From NCBI GenBank assembly GCA_963971285.1, contig OZ020254.1, positions 992,001-1,056,000 on the forward strand: DNA of 64,000 bases, written 5' to 3'. Shown piece after piece: positions 13,095 through 26,400 of this stretch (its first letter is position 1; each line of letters starts with the position of its first letter). The stretch comes from Astropecten irregularis (Eukaryota > Echinodermata > Asteroidea > Paxillosida > Astropectinidae). A program made the position numbers and the translations under genes. The notes below the pieces were generated by a model. The model saw nothing but the letters and a program-made list of their open reading frames with translations. It searched no databases and was not told the DNA's origin.

Positions 13095-13215
13095 AGAATA
13101 GTGCAGGTTTATGTACATAATATGCACTATACATGTACATACATGCATGTATATTGCGTGTACATGAAATGTATCATACTGCTCTCAATATAATGTACGT
13201 GTACATAGGATTAAG
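13095..13215. repeat. Cluster of TACATGTA-type palindromes
   Basis: Dense overlapping palindromic strings (tacatgtacatacatgcatg, acgtgtacat, gtgtacatg). The same palindrome is scattered through the window, for example at 15500-15525, 24545-24560 and 47255-47270. Confidence 0.6.
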
Positions 13216-13926
13216 GCAGTGTAAAGGATTTGCAAGGCCAATTATTAAGTTTAAGACAGAAAATGGACTCAACAGTTTGTAAACAGTGCAAACAGTCACC
13301 ATGGGAAATCTTGGTTCATCAGATGCTGGGTTTTTCAAGGAAATCAAGATTTAGTGTATTTTAAAAAGATCATTCGTCCGAACGAATTAGTAGCATTTCG
13401 AAAGCGTGCTGTAACCATGAAGGATTCTGAGGGGGCCAAGATTATTTCGGCCGTATTTCTGCTATCCAGATGAAGAAAGCGTAAAAAGATACATGAAACA
13501 ATGTCTGTAAGGAAGTTTAAGACCTTCACTTCTGTTTAAGTACCAAATTCAGCCAAAACGCACATCTTTGCAAATCCTGTATGCTCCCTTTAAGCCAGCC
13601 CATTCTGCCCTATCTACATGTAACTCAAACTGGCTAAGATTAAAACAAAATAAACTGTGAGCTGCCCTAGTTTAAATTGTGCCCACTACAAATAAACACA
13701 CCCTCTCTGATGCCATTTCAACTGGAGTAAAACCCTTCTCAATCAATATCTAGAAGGGATTTATATGGAGACTTCTGTCAACGCTTCAATTCAAAAACCT
13801 GGCAAGGATTATTGGGCTACTGCAAGTATGGACCAGCTGACACAATGTGAAATATGTTACAATCCAAGTACACATACAAGTGTATTTAGGAGGCCCAAAA
13901 TCTGAGCAGAATCTTTCTCAACCCAT
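13216..13926. other. No gene seen
   Basis: AT-rich sequence with no supported feature. The minus-strand 61-codon frame at 13344-13529 has no recognisable content. Confidence 0.4.
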
Positions 13927-14282
13927 TTAAAGGTATATTACAGGATTGGTAACATACCCAAACAGAAATGTCCACCGATTTGCGCATAACTTATAGGGTA
14001 TGAAGATGGTGCTGGTAGAAACATGTCGTTAAAATATTTCCGCCTGAAATGGTGTATTTATGCAGAAATTTGTCAAACAATGACCGAAAACAGATTTTAA
14101 CTTGTGCCAAGATCAAAACCAATCTTTATGTTTTATACGAAAAATGAATTGGGTTTTCGCTATTTTCTTGTGACTCAGATGTGCCATTAAGCTCAAATTT
14201 TATTATTTCATACACATATTTTGATCAGACAAAGTGTGAGTGCTGTTCTGTGACCTTTACTAATCATGTATTATACCTTTAA
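13927..14282 (-). mobile_element. TTAA-flanked MITE, family 1
   Basis: TTAA stands at both ends. The inner terminal repeat AGGTATATTACAGGATTGG is matched inverted by the far end (TAATCATGTATTATACCT). The interior matches the family in reverse orientation (aaacagaaatgt, gtgctggtagaaaca, cctgaaatggtgtattta, gtgactcagatg, tgctgttctgtgacc). There is no transposase. Confidence 0.85.
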
Positions 14283-16816
14283 GGCACTCACAAGCAAATA
14301 CTTCAATGTATTGGGTTTTTTTCTATGAGAAAATTAAAAACAAACAATGATGAAACAAAACGACGAAGATGTCTGCAAATGACCAAGTGGACAGGTGGCT
14401 GGGTGAGACATAAGACTGTACATGTATACGTGTACATGTCATTTGAAATTGTGAGGTAAATGGGGTCGTCGTATCTAAGACGAGCAGGTGCTCTATTATC
14501 ATCAATCCTTGAAATTTCAAACTGCATTTTGGACTTCTCCGTTCTGCCCTCTTAAATCCCCTCCCCTTTAAATTACGCTGCCGAATGAAAGAGAATGACA
14601 GTGAAGTGTGGGGGCAACTTCTGGACTATTTCAGTACACCATGGCCCTATTTTATAATGGAATCCGTTACCGTTAGCGAAACTTCTTTGCTGACGGTAGC
14701 ATATTTTTGGGGTTATGGTTAGTGTATTTCACCGGAGAGTTTTCTTTTTGGTAACGGTAAGCAAGGAATTTCTGCAGAATGCATATGCAGATCGTTAGCA
14801 GAAAATATTCACGGACACGGTTACCCTAGAAATTCTTCGCCAACCCCGCCCCCCTCCCCCCCAAAAAAAAAAAACAAAAAACAGAAAGAAATAAAGAGTC
14901 TCATATTCACAAATAAAAGGAACGAGCATACTTTTATGGATTTTACTTTAAGAATTGTTCCAAGTTGCGTTGCTAGATTCTTTGTTGATTTCTTTGTTTC
15001 TCTGCATGTATATGTAAAGTGTACATGTAGGTACATGTAGAGTATATTTGGCGGGATTTTTTTACCTCCCAGAGCACCCTGTGTATACAGTCATAGCATG
15101 TCCCATACTGATTCCCTATTGTTGAAGAGTATTTCCATTAACCGAATGTCTGTAGTTTGAACAGTCTATAATATGAGGAACAGTCTACAAGGCCAAGACC
15201 AAGGCCACGACCTTGGGAATATTTCCCCACAGCCCGCCCGTCCCCACAAACAAATCAGTCAAATGTTTTGTGTATGTGTACGGTACATGTATGAGAAATC
15301 TAAATAATGAAAAGTGGGTGTCCATACAATGATGCAATTTGTGAATTGTAATGTGGACGTGTGTATGGAATGTTATTCCTCATTCTGTGTTCTTCTGCAT
15401 ATATTACAACATGTGTATTCAAATGAATGGCGGTGAATATGGGTAGAGGACATTGCATTGGTTTCTGCTATTGTGCAATATGTGCAATATGTGTACAGTG
15501 TACATTATATGTACATGTACAGCGTACATAAAAGTACTGTACACGATGTACCTTATGGCGTATACATTCGTGGAAACTAGACATGACAACAACTACAATA
15601 TAAGGTTAAAGAATTTACATTTCAAAATAATTTTCTCTAACTAAATTTCAAAAAAAGAAAAAATTGTTCAATTTTGAATAAAATTTGCAAACAAAACTTG
15701 TACCTAGGGCCTATAGGCCTAGACTTAATTTTCTTCAACATTATGTCTATTCTCTGCAAATAACTTCATCTCAGTTTTTGTATATATTCAGTGATAATTA
15801 TTTGATTGATTTGGTCGCTTGCGTGATGATTATTGAAAAGAATAAGCTCTTGAGTGAAATGTGGCTGTAACAGGCAAGTGTTTTTGTTAATTCTTCTTCA
15901 CAATGTTGACTGTAAAAACTGCAAAAGTATTGGGAGGTTTATACAAACTGAATCTAGGAAAGCACATCAAAATGCAATTTAAATACTGGATACCAAATAT
16001 TTCGAGATACTAACACACAGTGTATAAAAATCATGACAATCAAAGCTTTAGGGCCTAATGGGCAAACTTCCAACGAATACAATTATAAGGAACAAATGGT
16101 GTAAATCTGGAGCATGCTCAGAATTGAAAGAAAAGAAATTGCACATACTGAACAAAACCGTCACCAAACAGACAAGCTTTGTTCTTATCATACCCATCCA
16201 AACCACAGGCTTTGTTTAACAACCTCAACAACAAAACAGCAAATTCATGTCTAATTGTGTGTGTAAATTCAGCACGCATGTCCAATTTTCCAATCAATAT
16301 GCTTATTTCAGGAAATCCTTGAACCATATTTGTCACTGGTGTTAAGGCCCTTTCACAAGAAGTCCTCGCTTCAACGTCCAAAATATTCAAACAGAAACTA
16401 GAACGAGAAAAAAAACTTCAAGCAGACTGAAGGTACATACAAAACATGGTGTATTTTTGCATATTTATCCAACAATTCATCAAAAAATAGCTAAATTTTA
16501 TGCAAGCAAAAAAAACCCACCCATAGCACATGTGTGATTATACAGTTGTGCCTCACGACAATGGCAGTGCATAAATAAATTTGAACTCAGCAAATGTTTT
16601 CATATTTTTTGTTTAATAATTTTTTTGTTGCGTTCAGGGCGATTGGTGAAAAAGAAGGGGGCAGTAAAAACTCGGCGCAAATGATATGATAAAGCAAAAT
16701 GGCAACAGCTGGTGTGGAATATCTGCTCGTGTGTGACTGGCAACATGTGGGGGGTTTCACAGGGTATATGGGAGGGAGGGGACACGCTTGGCAATCATAC
16801 CAACCTGTAGGTGCTA
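14283..16816. other. No gene seen
   Basis: AT-rich sequence. 14640-14830 contains partly self-complementary strings (ccgttaccgttagcg, ggtaacggtaagcaagg) that may be a decayed foldback, but I cannot define its ends. A TACATGTAC-rich patch lies at 15500-15545. Confidence 0.4.
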
Positions 16817-16870
16817 AACCCAGGCCCAGGACCAAGCCCAGGCCCAGGCCCAGGCCCAGGCCCAGACCCC
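16817..16870 (+). repeat. CCCAGG hexanucleotide microsatellite
   Basis: About eight units of CCCAGG with two interruptions (ggaccaag and the terminal cccagacccc). The Gly-Leu and Pro-Arg runs read from it in the six frames are artefacts. Confidence 0.9.
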
Positions 16871-17268
16871 ATATCATCACCTCAAATACATCACTATTGG
16901 CTCTGCATCTGAGCTTGTTAAAACAAACCATTCATTCAACGCAACAGGCTCTACAAATGCTTCATTTTTCTAGGATACACGTTAATGTTTAATCCTTGTA
17001 ACAATAATTGATAACATTAATTAATTAATCGCACCTTCTATAACAAAAATACAAATATTTTCACAGGAAAATTGTTTGCTTTGTGTTAGTTTTTTTTGCT
17101 GGAATGTTTTGTTAGCCTCTCTATGAAAATACAGAGAAATGCGGAGGAGGATTAGTAATAAAAATACACATGGTTTAATGTCACAATATGGTGACCTACA
17201 ATGTAATTTATAAAAATATTGGAACGAGAAAAAATGGGGAATAATTCTAATAGCTGAAGCAATCATCA
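16871..17268. other. No gene seen
   Basis: AT-rich non-coding sequence with nothing further visible. Confidence 0.4.
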
Positions 17269-17367
17269 GGCATGCAACTTGAACTTAACAAAAAACGAGG
17301 AAATTCCAAGCGTTTTTTCACTTTTCAATGGCATAAGATCAGCTGATCCGAGGTTAAGTTGCATGCC
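17269..17367. repeat. Short foldback flanked by GGCATGCAACTT
   Basis: GGCATGCAACTTGAACTTAA at the left is matched inverted by GGTTAAGTTGCATGCC at the right, with about 60 bp between. This is consistent with a very small inverted-repeat element. I see no second copy in the window. Confidence 0.6.
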
Positions 17368-20300
17368 AGAATCATGAAGACATGGAAAATGTTAGAATAT
17401 TCCGAAAAGTTCCATGACACGCACCTATCGCAGCTAGGACGTGTGTGAATTGAAAACTGATGAGAATCCAAACAATAATGAAACCCTTTATTCATGATAC
17501 TGCATGTAACAAATACTCCAACCTATAGAAAGCCTTCAATAACCACTGAAACTCCCAAGTAAAGACTGGTAATATGCAATGCATGTAATGCTGTAAAACA
17601 GACCCTGGATCCAAATCCAAAATCCCATGGGTAGATTTGTAATAATAATGGGGGCAACGTGGCTTTGAATTGTCCTACTTCCATTCAATTCAAGAAGTAG
17701 CACAATATGAATGTTAGGCCTACATACTGTAATCATGAGTTGCATATTGTACTTGTTGCATGCTGAATGCACAGGAAAATACTGCAAAATTCACTCATCG
17801 TAGAACTTTATAATACATGAACATGTACAAAGGGCTCATGTGGGTGCATATCTGGGCCCAATTACATGGAACCCCCTTATGACCTATTTTTGTGCTGCGT
17901 GGGACCTAAAAACATAGCCTTTGAAGTTCAAAGGTGAATAAACGTCTAAGCCGTGCTCCATTGTTTCTCTTACATGTAAAATTGCTCTAGATATAAATCA
18001 AGCATATTCACAGACGCTTTAAAAAGGCCAAACTCTATTTTACTCTAAGCGGTCTTGATATTTTCTGAGTGAGCGGGGAAGCCTCTTGTTTGGACACTCC
18101 CCAAATTGCCAGATGCTTTTCAGCTCATTCAGACCTAAAATTACATCCATGAAAGGGCAAGGAAATACGCTGCTTGAGGGGAACGAAAGCAAACACTTCC
18201 ATTTGGAAAATTAAAATACATTCTGGCAAGGTTTCTTTTTCTCCGTGGTACGGCAGCAAAACAAGACCAGAGGAAAAACAGCGAGAAACTCAGTTGCACT
18301 CACAGATTTGGTTTAAACTTACCGGTAGTTTTTATTTGAAAACTTTGTTAAATGCACTGTGGTTAATTTTCCTTATTAATTAAAATTGGTTCATGATTTA
18401 AGATTGATCTTAGTGCTTGGTGAAATCAACCACAAGTTCTCTAAATGTATGAGCAGGAAAATGAAATTAATTAACAAAACAGCCAAACCATAAGATTCCA
18501 CCTTAGTTGTCACAAGAAGCATTAGGCGAAAGGTTGCAAAACCTTCATCGCACACTTCACTGCAACTGTCATGTTGAGTGTACATTCTCAGAAATGTGTT
18601 TCTTTTTAATTTAGCTCAGATTCGGTTCAAACATTTATTTCAACGACCTGTTTCCCCCTCCTTCTCAGCAACCCTACCCAATTTACACCTAAATCTATTC
18701 AACTTATTATTCGCAGGCAAAACCAAACAAGAGGATAGGAATTCTGCGTACACGTACAAGAATAGGATCAATTTACATGCATTATAGACATCTGTCCATA
18801 ACTCTCAATTTAAGCTAAAGCACGGTAATGATTTTATGTAAATTGTTTTGGTTAAAACACTTTTTTTTTTGTGAGCTCAACGCAAACCAGCCTGTCGTTA
18901 AATATTTAAATCTAATATTTCCATTCCGGTGGAATCCGGGGTGACTACTCGCAAACAAAATGACCTCAGTGAACAGTATAATCGAGGCTTCTCAAACAAA
19001 AAAGTGCATGCATGCGCGCACAGTACAGACGGAGGCACCTTTATGTACTGCAAGGATTCTACAGTGTGTGTGATGTCAATGCACTTTGTATTGGGCATTG
19101 TAATGCCTGGCCTACATGTTACAGAACCATGGCGCCCCCCCCCCCCCCCCCCCCCAAACCTGTCTCCAAATCCCCTAGACATGGAACAAAGGCCGATTGT
19201 CTTTTCTGGGGATTTTTTCTTATTTGCTAGAATTTGACACAGGTGGATTTGGTAATTGATTCATTTAACCTTCCCCTGTACTCCTTTGTTCTGTTTGTTT
19301 TTGTCTCCCTGTCGGCAATTCTCAAATTTCAGGCTGACTGCCCCCCCTCCCTCCCCCTCTGTTCAACAACCCCTCCCCCTAAAAAAAAAATCATATCCCA
19401 AAAAAGTTTTTTTTATCAAAAATGTGGGAAAGCTCGTGAGCACGTCTTGCTTCCTGCACAACCGTGCTATTCCGTCATCTCAATCAATATTTCAAAGCCC
19501 GATCCGTCTCCAGCCCCACGATCCTGCCTATCTCGCACGTTAAATAATTCATCACTTGGCCACCCTCGTTTCCCAAACCCCTGTGCCAGCGCGTGGCGGA
19601 GAGGTGGCAAAATATCCCACCAAAAAAAAAACGAAAAAAAAAAAAAAAAACGAAAAGGAAAAAACAAACATTGGATTATGCATCCCTCCACTGTTGATTA
19701 TTTTCGGTGGTGTGCCCTAGACCACCTTTCAAGGTCGCTGGTTTTTTTTTTCCCCTTCTTTTTGAAATTTTTTTCCAACCTCTGTAGGTCAGGGCATGTA
19801 AACATTATACACAAAGGGTGTAGGGGAAATCTGAAGTCTAGATGAGAAGCCCCTAATAACAAATACTCCGCAATGCATGCGAGTCGCTCACGACTGTGCC
19901 GTTTCATACTTGCTTGATTTACTTCCACTGATGGCTCGATATTGGATTCTCATAAATTGTGCACGAGCTTACGGTATATACGTAGCTTTTACCACCAAAA
20001 ACAAATGAATAAGTTAAACAGGAAAAAAAGAAATCTAGGCCAATGGCCTTTATATTCACTTGATTTGGTATGCAAAATACACAACAAAAGGGTATCAATT
20101 GATGCACACGCCATGTCTGATTCTGTTGTGTTGTTTTGTTTGGATTTTTAAGGACCTTCTTCCCAGGTGCTAAACAAGCGACCAGTGTTGCATTTGTATT
20201 AACCATTTCAACATTGAGCAGCTGACAAATGATATTACACACACAAACGTACACCATTATTAGTGTGCCGTTTTTTGCTGTATGCTTTGTGTACTTGATG

Positions 20301-20415
20301 CGGAACTTTCATGCATTAATTAAGCAGGACAACGTGAGCAAGTGAACAATTCTGAGGTCAGAGTTTTTCAGCGAGATCGTCCATCGTTATCAACACTGTC
20401 CTCTGTAATCCATGC
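17368..20415. other. No gene seen; homopolymer runs
   Basis: Contains a run of 21 C at 19135-19155 and long A or T runs at 19620-19665 and 19741-19750. The longest frame here (19234-19845) is carried by these runs and is not a gene. Confidence 0.5.
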
Positions 20416-20582
20416 TGAAAATATAGGTTGCGGTTTTTCATTGGAGCTGAAGCTGTTTTCTTTTTCAAACCAGATAATCTACTTCTGATCCGTAGCCAAA
20501 AGTCTCTATTTTGATACCCGTTATTTCATTATGGATTCACAAAATGAAGCCGGAGCCGGAGCCGAGCTTTGAGAAAGGCTAC
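20416..20582 (-). mobile_element. Partial element with AGCTCGGCTCCGGC end
   Basis: Its reverse complement matches the element at 59718-59972 along much of its length: ggcctttctcaaagctcggc, the 'aagtagattatctggtttg' segment, and 'aacctatattttc'. One terminal repeat is present at the 20582 side, and the other end is truncated. Confidence 0.7.
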
Positions 20583-23137
20583 AGGTTTAACAAAGTCTGG
20601 AGAATGTCCAGCCAGGTGTGCCCACCAGACCCAGAGAAAACGGCCCCTGACCAGGGGTGATGAGACAACACTGCATACACTGTAAGGGGGGGGGAATCAA
20701 TTATACATGGACCTACTTGACCACTGAGTGGACCCGAGTCTACAGATTCCGGCCTGCGGACAGGACAAGACCATGTCCACTGAGTGGACCATCAGCTGGC
20801 TAGCCTCTCCTCAACACTGTATATGTAGTGGATGAGTAAACCTACTCAAAACCCAAACGAGTCAGCAAAGGGTCTAGATGTAAAATCATTTTGGAGTTCT
20901 ATTTCTGGTTTGTCTTGTGTTACTAGCCTAGGGTCTAGTGACTCCTCCTCTACCTCCTCTGAAAGTTGAGCCCCCCCCCCTCCCCCCAGAGGGTAAAAAT
21001 AATGATCTGCCTGTGTGATATTAATACCAGGGTGATTTACGAATGGTCAATTTCATCAATGCACGCAATACAACGGATGTATCTATGAAAAGCACTTTGT
21101 GATGGCCAAATTATTAATGCTGGCAGTGTACAACCCTTCAAATTAGCTCTAGCTACAACCGCACAAAGTGAAATAAGTGTAGTGTCACTTCGGATCAATC
21201 CCAGCCGAGCAAATCAACCGCCTTGCGCCTCGGGACACCAAGGGAGGTATTCACTGGCCCACAGCCGGGACCCAGCCCGGCCGAGGCCCGGGCAGCGAGG
21301 TGCAAACTGGATATTAATTCGAGGGGCAAATTACTTTTGATCAAGGGGCATGCAGGGCATTCAAGGGATGCAAAAAAAGGGGAAGAGATGGAGAGAAGGG
21401 GAGTGAGGGGTGGGGGGGGGAATGGTTCGAGGGGAGTTCAGTGACTTCCAGGAAGACCCCTTGTGGGAGTTTGGCTTTCTTCCCCCCTCCCCCTTCCTTC
21501 TTCATCACTGCTACCTGTGAAATACTTGGCATGACAGAAAAATCCATCAACACACTAATTAACTGGTCCACATCAAGGAGGTCAGGTTCTCTAGGATCAC
21601 ACCATTGGTGTGGTTATTACTAACGGGATTCAACTGGCTATCCAACGCTAGTCTCCGTCAGAGACTCAACCCTGCGGGGGAATCAGGTGATACAAGATAA
21701 TAACACCATTGATAATTATTAGTGGCTTAAACCTGGCGTCCAACACCACACATACATGGTGCGGACTTGCCGGACTTTAAACTGGAGTATCGGTAAACGG
21801 CATGAACTGGCCCAATTTCCATGCAAATGACTGAGATTACCACCTTGTGTAGAAATCAGCCTTGCTAGCAAATTTGTATGCAAAAAGAGCAACAAAGCAC
21901 CAACAATTAAGAACTAAATTTGTTTTTCCGGCCATACATGTAATTCAGTTTTGTATGGTTTTTAAATATCTTTTTTTCAAATTTGGTGAAGCAGATTTTC
22001 TAACAATAGATCAACTGCATCTAGTTACTGGTAACATTCTTACGTCTTCCCAGTTCTGCATTAAGACAAGAAAACTTTGCTAATGTCTGAAGGGTTCATT
22101 GGTCCAGGCTACAACCAAAATTCTCCAAGTTACATGTAACAACCAAACCATGGAAGGTTGGTAATATGGCAGTCAACCAAGTCAAACTGAGACTCCAGAG
22201 AAAATTTTTTCCAGATTATGACACTGGATCTAATGTCACGAGCAGGTCAAAGGTTAATCTACAGGGGGAAGCCCCTTTAAGGCTATGCCCAAACCACATA
22301 ACACTCATGGTACTTAGCAATTTTATACACGAGCACGTAAGTTAACATGGCTCCTCAATGTATCCCAAATGGCAAGAGCTGAGACAGAGATGAGCACAAA
22401 AACTGCAAAGACGTAGACGTAGGCCGAGGGAGAAATTAAACTGCTTAATCCATTCCTGGACGTAAGATTAAGTTTGAAACACTAGCCGCTTAGTGGGCAA
22501 ACCGTGGCGTTTATCAACCGGGGGACTTACCTTGCCTCCGGTTAAAGGAAGCTAGGGGTTAATGACACAAGATGGGAACTAAACAGGGAGCTTAAAAACG
22601 GAACCCCTCCGGGTTCTAGAAGAAAAAGCTTAACCCACAGTGATCATGTTCCCAGGTTGAACATGTAAACAGTCTGTAGTGTGACAGGGGTATTATAGGC
22701 AATGAAGCAGGTGTCATTAGTCCTGTACAGATATACCCAAAGGACCCGGAGATGAGGGGAAGGGGAACCATCTACAAAACTTAAACATTCCTTGACAACT
22801 TGACGATGACAATGACAAAAATAGACAGTTGACTTTCAATACTTGTTTGCAATTTGATCCAACCGGGCAGGTGCGCACATTTTGCCCCTGACAAAATATT
22901 CATGGGGGATGCAATTGTATCTTCAATTGTTGAGTGCATCTACAGGTAAACATCTAGTTGCGACCCTGCTTTTCACAAACATTCGTGGAAAGTTACCCGG
23001 GCAAGCTAGGTGTCATCAACACGTTACATCCTGTTCAAAAGTTACAACCGGTGACCTTCCCACCTCTATGAAGTTTCAACAGACAAAGTCAAAAAGGCAT
23101 CCCAAGTGACATCCATTGATCAAGTGATCATGTCTTA
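20583..23137. other. No gene seen
   Basis: A short GC-rich patch at 21215-21300 sits in otherwise ordinary non-coding sequence. C runs and G runs occur near 20970 and 21413. A minus-strand stretch at 22530-22551 is preceded by an AG and followed by gtaagt, but it is too short to call an exon. Confidence 0.4.
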
Positions 23138-23487
23138 GGGGCTTTCATGAAGCCAGGCTTGAGGATAGGGCTGCATCCAAATCTGCTGTCTAGAGCTAGG
23201 TCTAGGTCTTCGCTCCATTGGATATACATGTACATGGAGACACCAAGACAATAGACCTAGCCTTAGCTGTGGAAGCCCATTTCAGACTTGGGACCTAATT
23301 CGCTACCAACATTTGAGGGCCACAAAATATATAACGAAGAGTTTAGACCACATGACGAAGCCGAAGAAAGGCTCCAGCTTCGCCATGTATCTCAAGCCCT
23401 TTATATTAATTTAGGACACCAAATTATGGCAGTTACAGAATAATAAATCCCAAGCCTAGCCTCAAGCCTCATTTCATAAGAGGCCCT
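23138..23487. mobile_element. Inverted-repeat element with CCAGGCTTGAGG arms
   Basis: The left end GGGGCTTTCATGAAGCCAGG is matched, inverted and with gaps, by the right end CCTCATTTCATAAGAGGCCC. The inner strings ccaggcttgagg and cctagcctcaagcc are also mutually inverted. The central string 'cacatgacgaagcc...aggctccagcttcgc' recurs at 41070-41100. There is no coding capacity. Confidence 0.65.
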
Positions 23488-26400
23488 TAAACAAGTTCAT
23501 TTCTAAATCATACTCAACATTTGGATAGGGCCTATACATCCTAAAAAAAAATTTTTTTTAAATTTCAAGCAACTTATAAGGGATGAATATATTGTATGTT
23601 CCATGGGAACCGTGCTCAACATGCTGCAACATGTAAATTGAGAATGATTAGGTCAATCACCCTTACTCAAGAATTTGTTTTCAATCAACTACCATACTTA
23701 ACACGTTTCAATCATACTGAAATTATCACTTATTTTGAGCTCCCGACGCGACGACAGCCAAAAAAAAAAACCCCAAAAAGTCGGATTGACTGGCCAGGAC
23801 AGGAACTGGCATTGTCATAAATTTACGCGCTGCTGTATTAATTCTTCAACTTGATGAAAGAGTTCCGCCAGAAATTAGTCAGAGCCAATCAAATCCCACG
23901 GCTCATACAGTCAGCGTATTTTAAAGTCCGAGCACAAAACAGCCGCATTTGAAATAGTGACAGATCCTCATTTCCAAAACATGGGGCTTGTTTGTTTAAC
24001 GCACGGGATCCCAGATCTGCGGATGCACGTCCCATGCAGGATAAGCTAAAATGGGCTCTGGATCAGCAGGATCACTGATCTTGTGCCTGAAACAAACAGG
24101 CCCATAGTACAAGTGCATCTCTAGAACAGGGAAAGGTTTATTGTATTGCATTGTTGGAAAACTTCCAAACACGGACACCCCAAATCCAAATACATCCATC
24201 AGTATAACTAGGTGCCGCTTAATTATCACCGATCCTGGATGTGCTAATTGTTTTTTTTTTTTTTTTAAACGACAGACACGAACTACGGTGGGGTTATTAT
24301 TACATCTCAACATATGGTGCACATAATTATCGGCTCCTCACCGGTGAGTTTTGCATAAAAGCTGTGTATTTTGAAGTTGCTGGGAGTAGCATGCATGTTG
24401 TACATCTTTCAACAGTGCCTGGGAATGATATGAGTAGCGCATACTGTACGCGTTGTACATTCATGATGACGGGCATAAAACTACCACACACCCACATCAG
24501 AGTGGCAGAGGCCTATACATGAAGTATTGCGCAATAGAGACAGACATGTACGTACATGCACGCACTGTTACCATATTTAAACATTAATGTACCGAGCCTG
24601 GATAGAATCATTTGCAATAAGGCCCACTGTGCCACACGTGCACATCATTGTCACCTGAGAAATGTATAGGGGTCAGGTCTCCAGTCATTATAATGCAGTT
24701 TCTGCTTTGGGCGATTGGAGGCATTTTATTTTGAGTTTGAGCTTTCCACCTCGATGACTCCACTCCGTCTTCTGTACACAGCGGTCAAACCAAATTGGTA
24801 GCGCTTTTTGTTTACCCTGTCCGCCTTGACCCCGCCCACCACCCAGTCCTAGCCTCAAATGACCAGTTTTTACCGGTTACCTTGGTTAAATTACTCATTA
24901 TGAATGCGCTGCATGTTCCCCAGGCTCTATCTATCCACAAACGTCGTCCTTGACTTCTTAATTACGTGAATGCCTGAAAGTCATTATGGCTGCCTTGTGC
25001 AGCACAGAGAAAAGATAAGTAGGAACCCATCACATCCAACTGATGACCCACCACGCATGATTAACATTCCAGTGCAAAACACAAGGTGTGCAGTGAAGAA
25101 TGGACGACAGCATTCCCTTGCTTTCCTTTTGTTTTTCATCCATTTTGCTTTTAATTCTATTTTCTCACTGAATATCATCAGCTTTGTACATTTTTCTTAC
25201 TTTTCAGAGGTTTTTTTCCTTTCTTAAAAAAAAACCCTACAGTGTGCTGATATGCATAGTTATACGTTTTACAAATCCACTGAAACATGTCAGAAATTTC
25301 ATTGGAATTGACTATTTTCCTGGCATTGTGATGATGATATTGTGACATCATAAAGAAACTACACATAGCAGTAGACATTCGAAGCTAAGCAGAAAGAGAG
25401 GCTTGATAAGCAATACTGTTACCAACCAAGGATTGCATCATGCAAATTACCACCGCTCACGACTGGTTCACGACAGGAGTTGCTTAGCGCAGGCCTGTCT
25501 TAAAATTGTATACACTCTTGCTATTTAATACTGTATGAATGTCTTCCTGCATATATAGCAAGTCTGTAAAGTCAGGCCTTGGGTAAACACAGTGTATAAA
25601 CCGATGAGCAGTTGGCAGTTTCAACTTGGGCCGTTTTGTAAACCAACCGTTATCTACCAAATCGTAAAAACAAACATCCAATATGTACCCTTTAACAACT
25701 TGCTAACAATTAATAATATTTAATGTCAATATCGGTCTGTGAACTGTCCATCTGGTGGCAAAGAACCGACTGGAACTGGCAGGATGTCCCAAATAAAGAA
25801 AGCTATCCAAGGGTCTGAAACTTGAAGTGCAATACATTAAGGCAAGCGCCTCCTAATAATAAGACGCCATACACCATTCATGATGCCATGGCACAGTTAC
25901 AGTACCAAGTTCACTAGAGGCTGTATGATGTAAACTGCATCAACCTTTTAAAAACAACTTGAAAGTTTCCTCATTTGTTCAAGAGCCTTCCAACGAGACA
26001 TGGTTAAGATATAATTTAAAAAGAAAAAAAAACTTTCATACACTCGAACAGTGCGGGGGAAAGGGTGACCTCTACAAACTGTAAGTGCAGGCTGACCATT
26101 TGGCAAATGATCAGACTGCCTGACTGATCAAATTATATATCTACCCGTTCGATGTACGATGAACCGAGCCAGAAAGTCAAAGTGACCTTCGATTGGGAAG
26201 GGGAAATCGACACAGATGTGACCAATACAATATTGTAGGAGTACAGGACGCAACGGCCGATTCGCGAGCGCCAGGCCCATCGGCGACAGAAATGAGCAAG
26301 GGTTGGAGTCACTGACCAGCCTCGGGGAGTCGCCAAACAATTTAAAAGCAATCACAATCAGCGAGTTTTTTGTTTCGTTTTTTGGTAGCTTGTTTTTTTT

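Noticed and set aside
14640-14830. Possible foldback around ccgttaccgttagcg
   Set aside because: The complementary strings are short and misaligned, and no element ends or second copy could be defined.
19234-19845. 203-codon plus-strand frame, the third longest in the window
   Set aside because: It is kept open by long A and T runs (Lys, Phe, Pro homopolymers), has no domain and no splice context.
22530-22551. 21-bp minus-strand stretch between an AG and gtaagt
   Set aside because: Too short to support without transcript data. Such AG-to-GTAAG spacings occur by chance in introns of this size.
24001-24080. Minus-strand stretch after acceptor gtttgtttcag ending in a stop
   Set aside because: It could be a terminal exon by form, but the peptide is unrecognised and there is no companion exon or clear polyadenylation context.
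26150-26235. Plus-strand 28-codon frame starting MYDEPSQKVKVTF
   Set aside because: Coding-like composition, but too short, with no splice sites and with stops on both sides.
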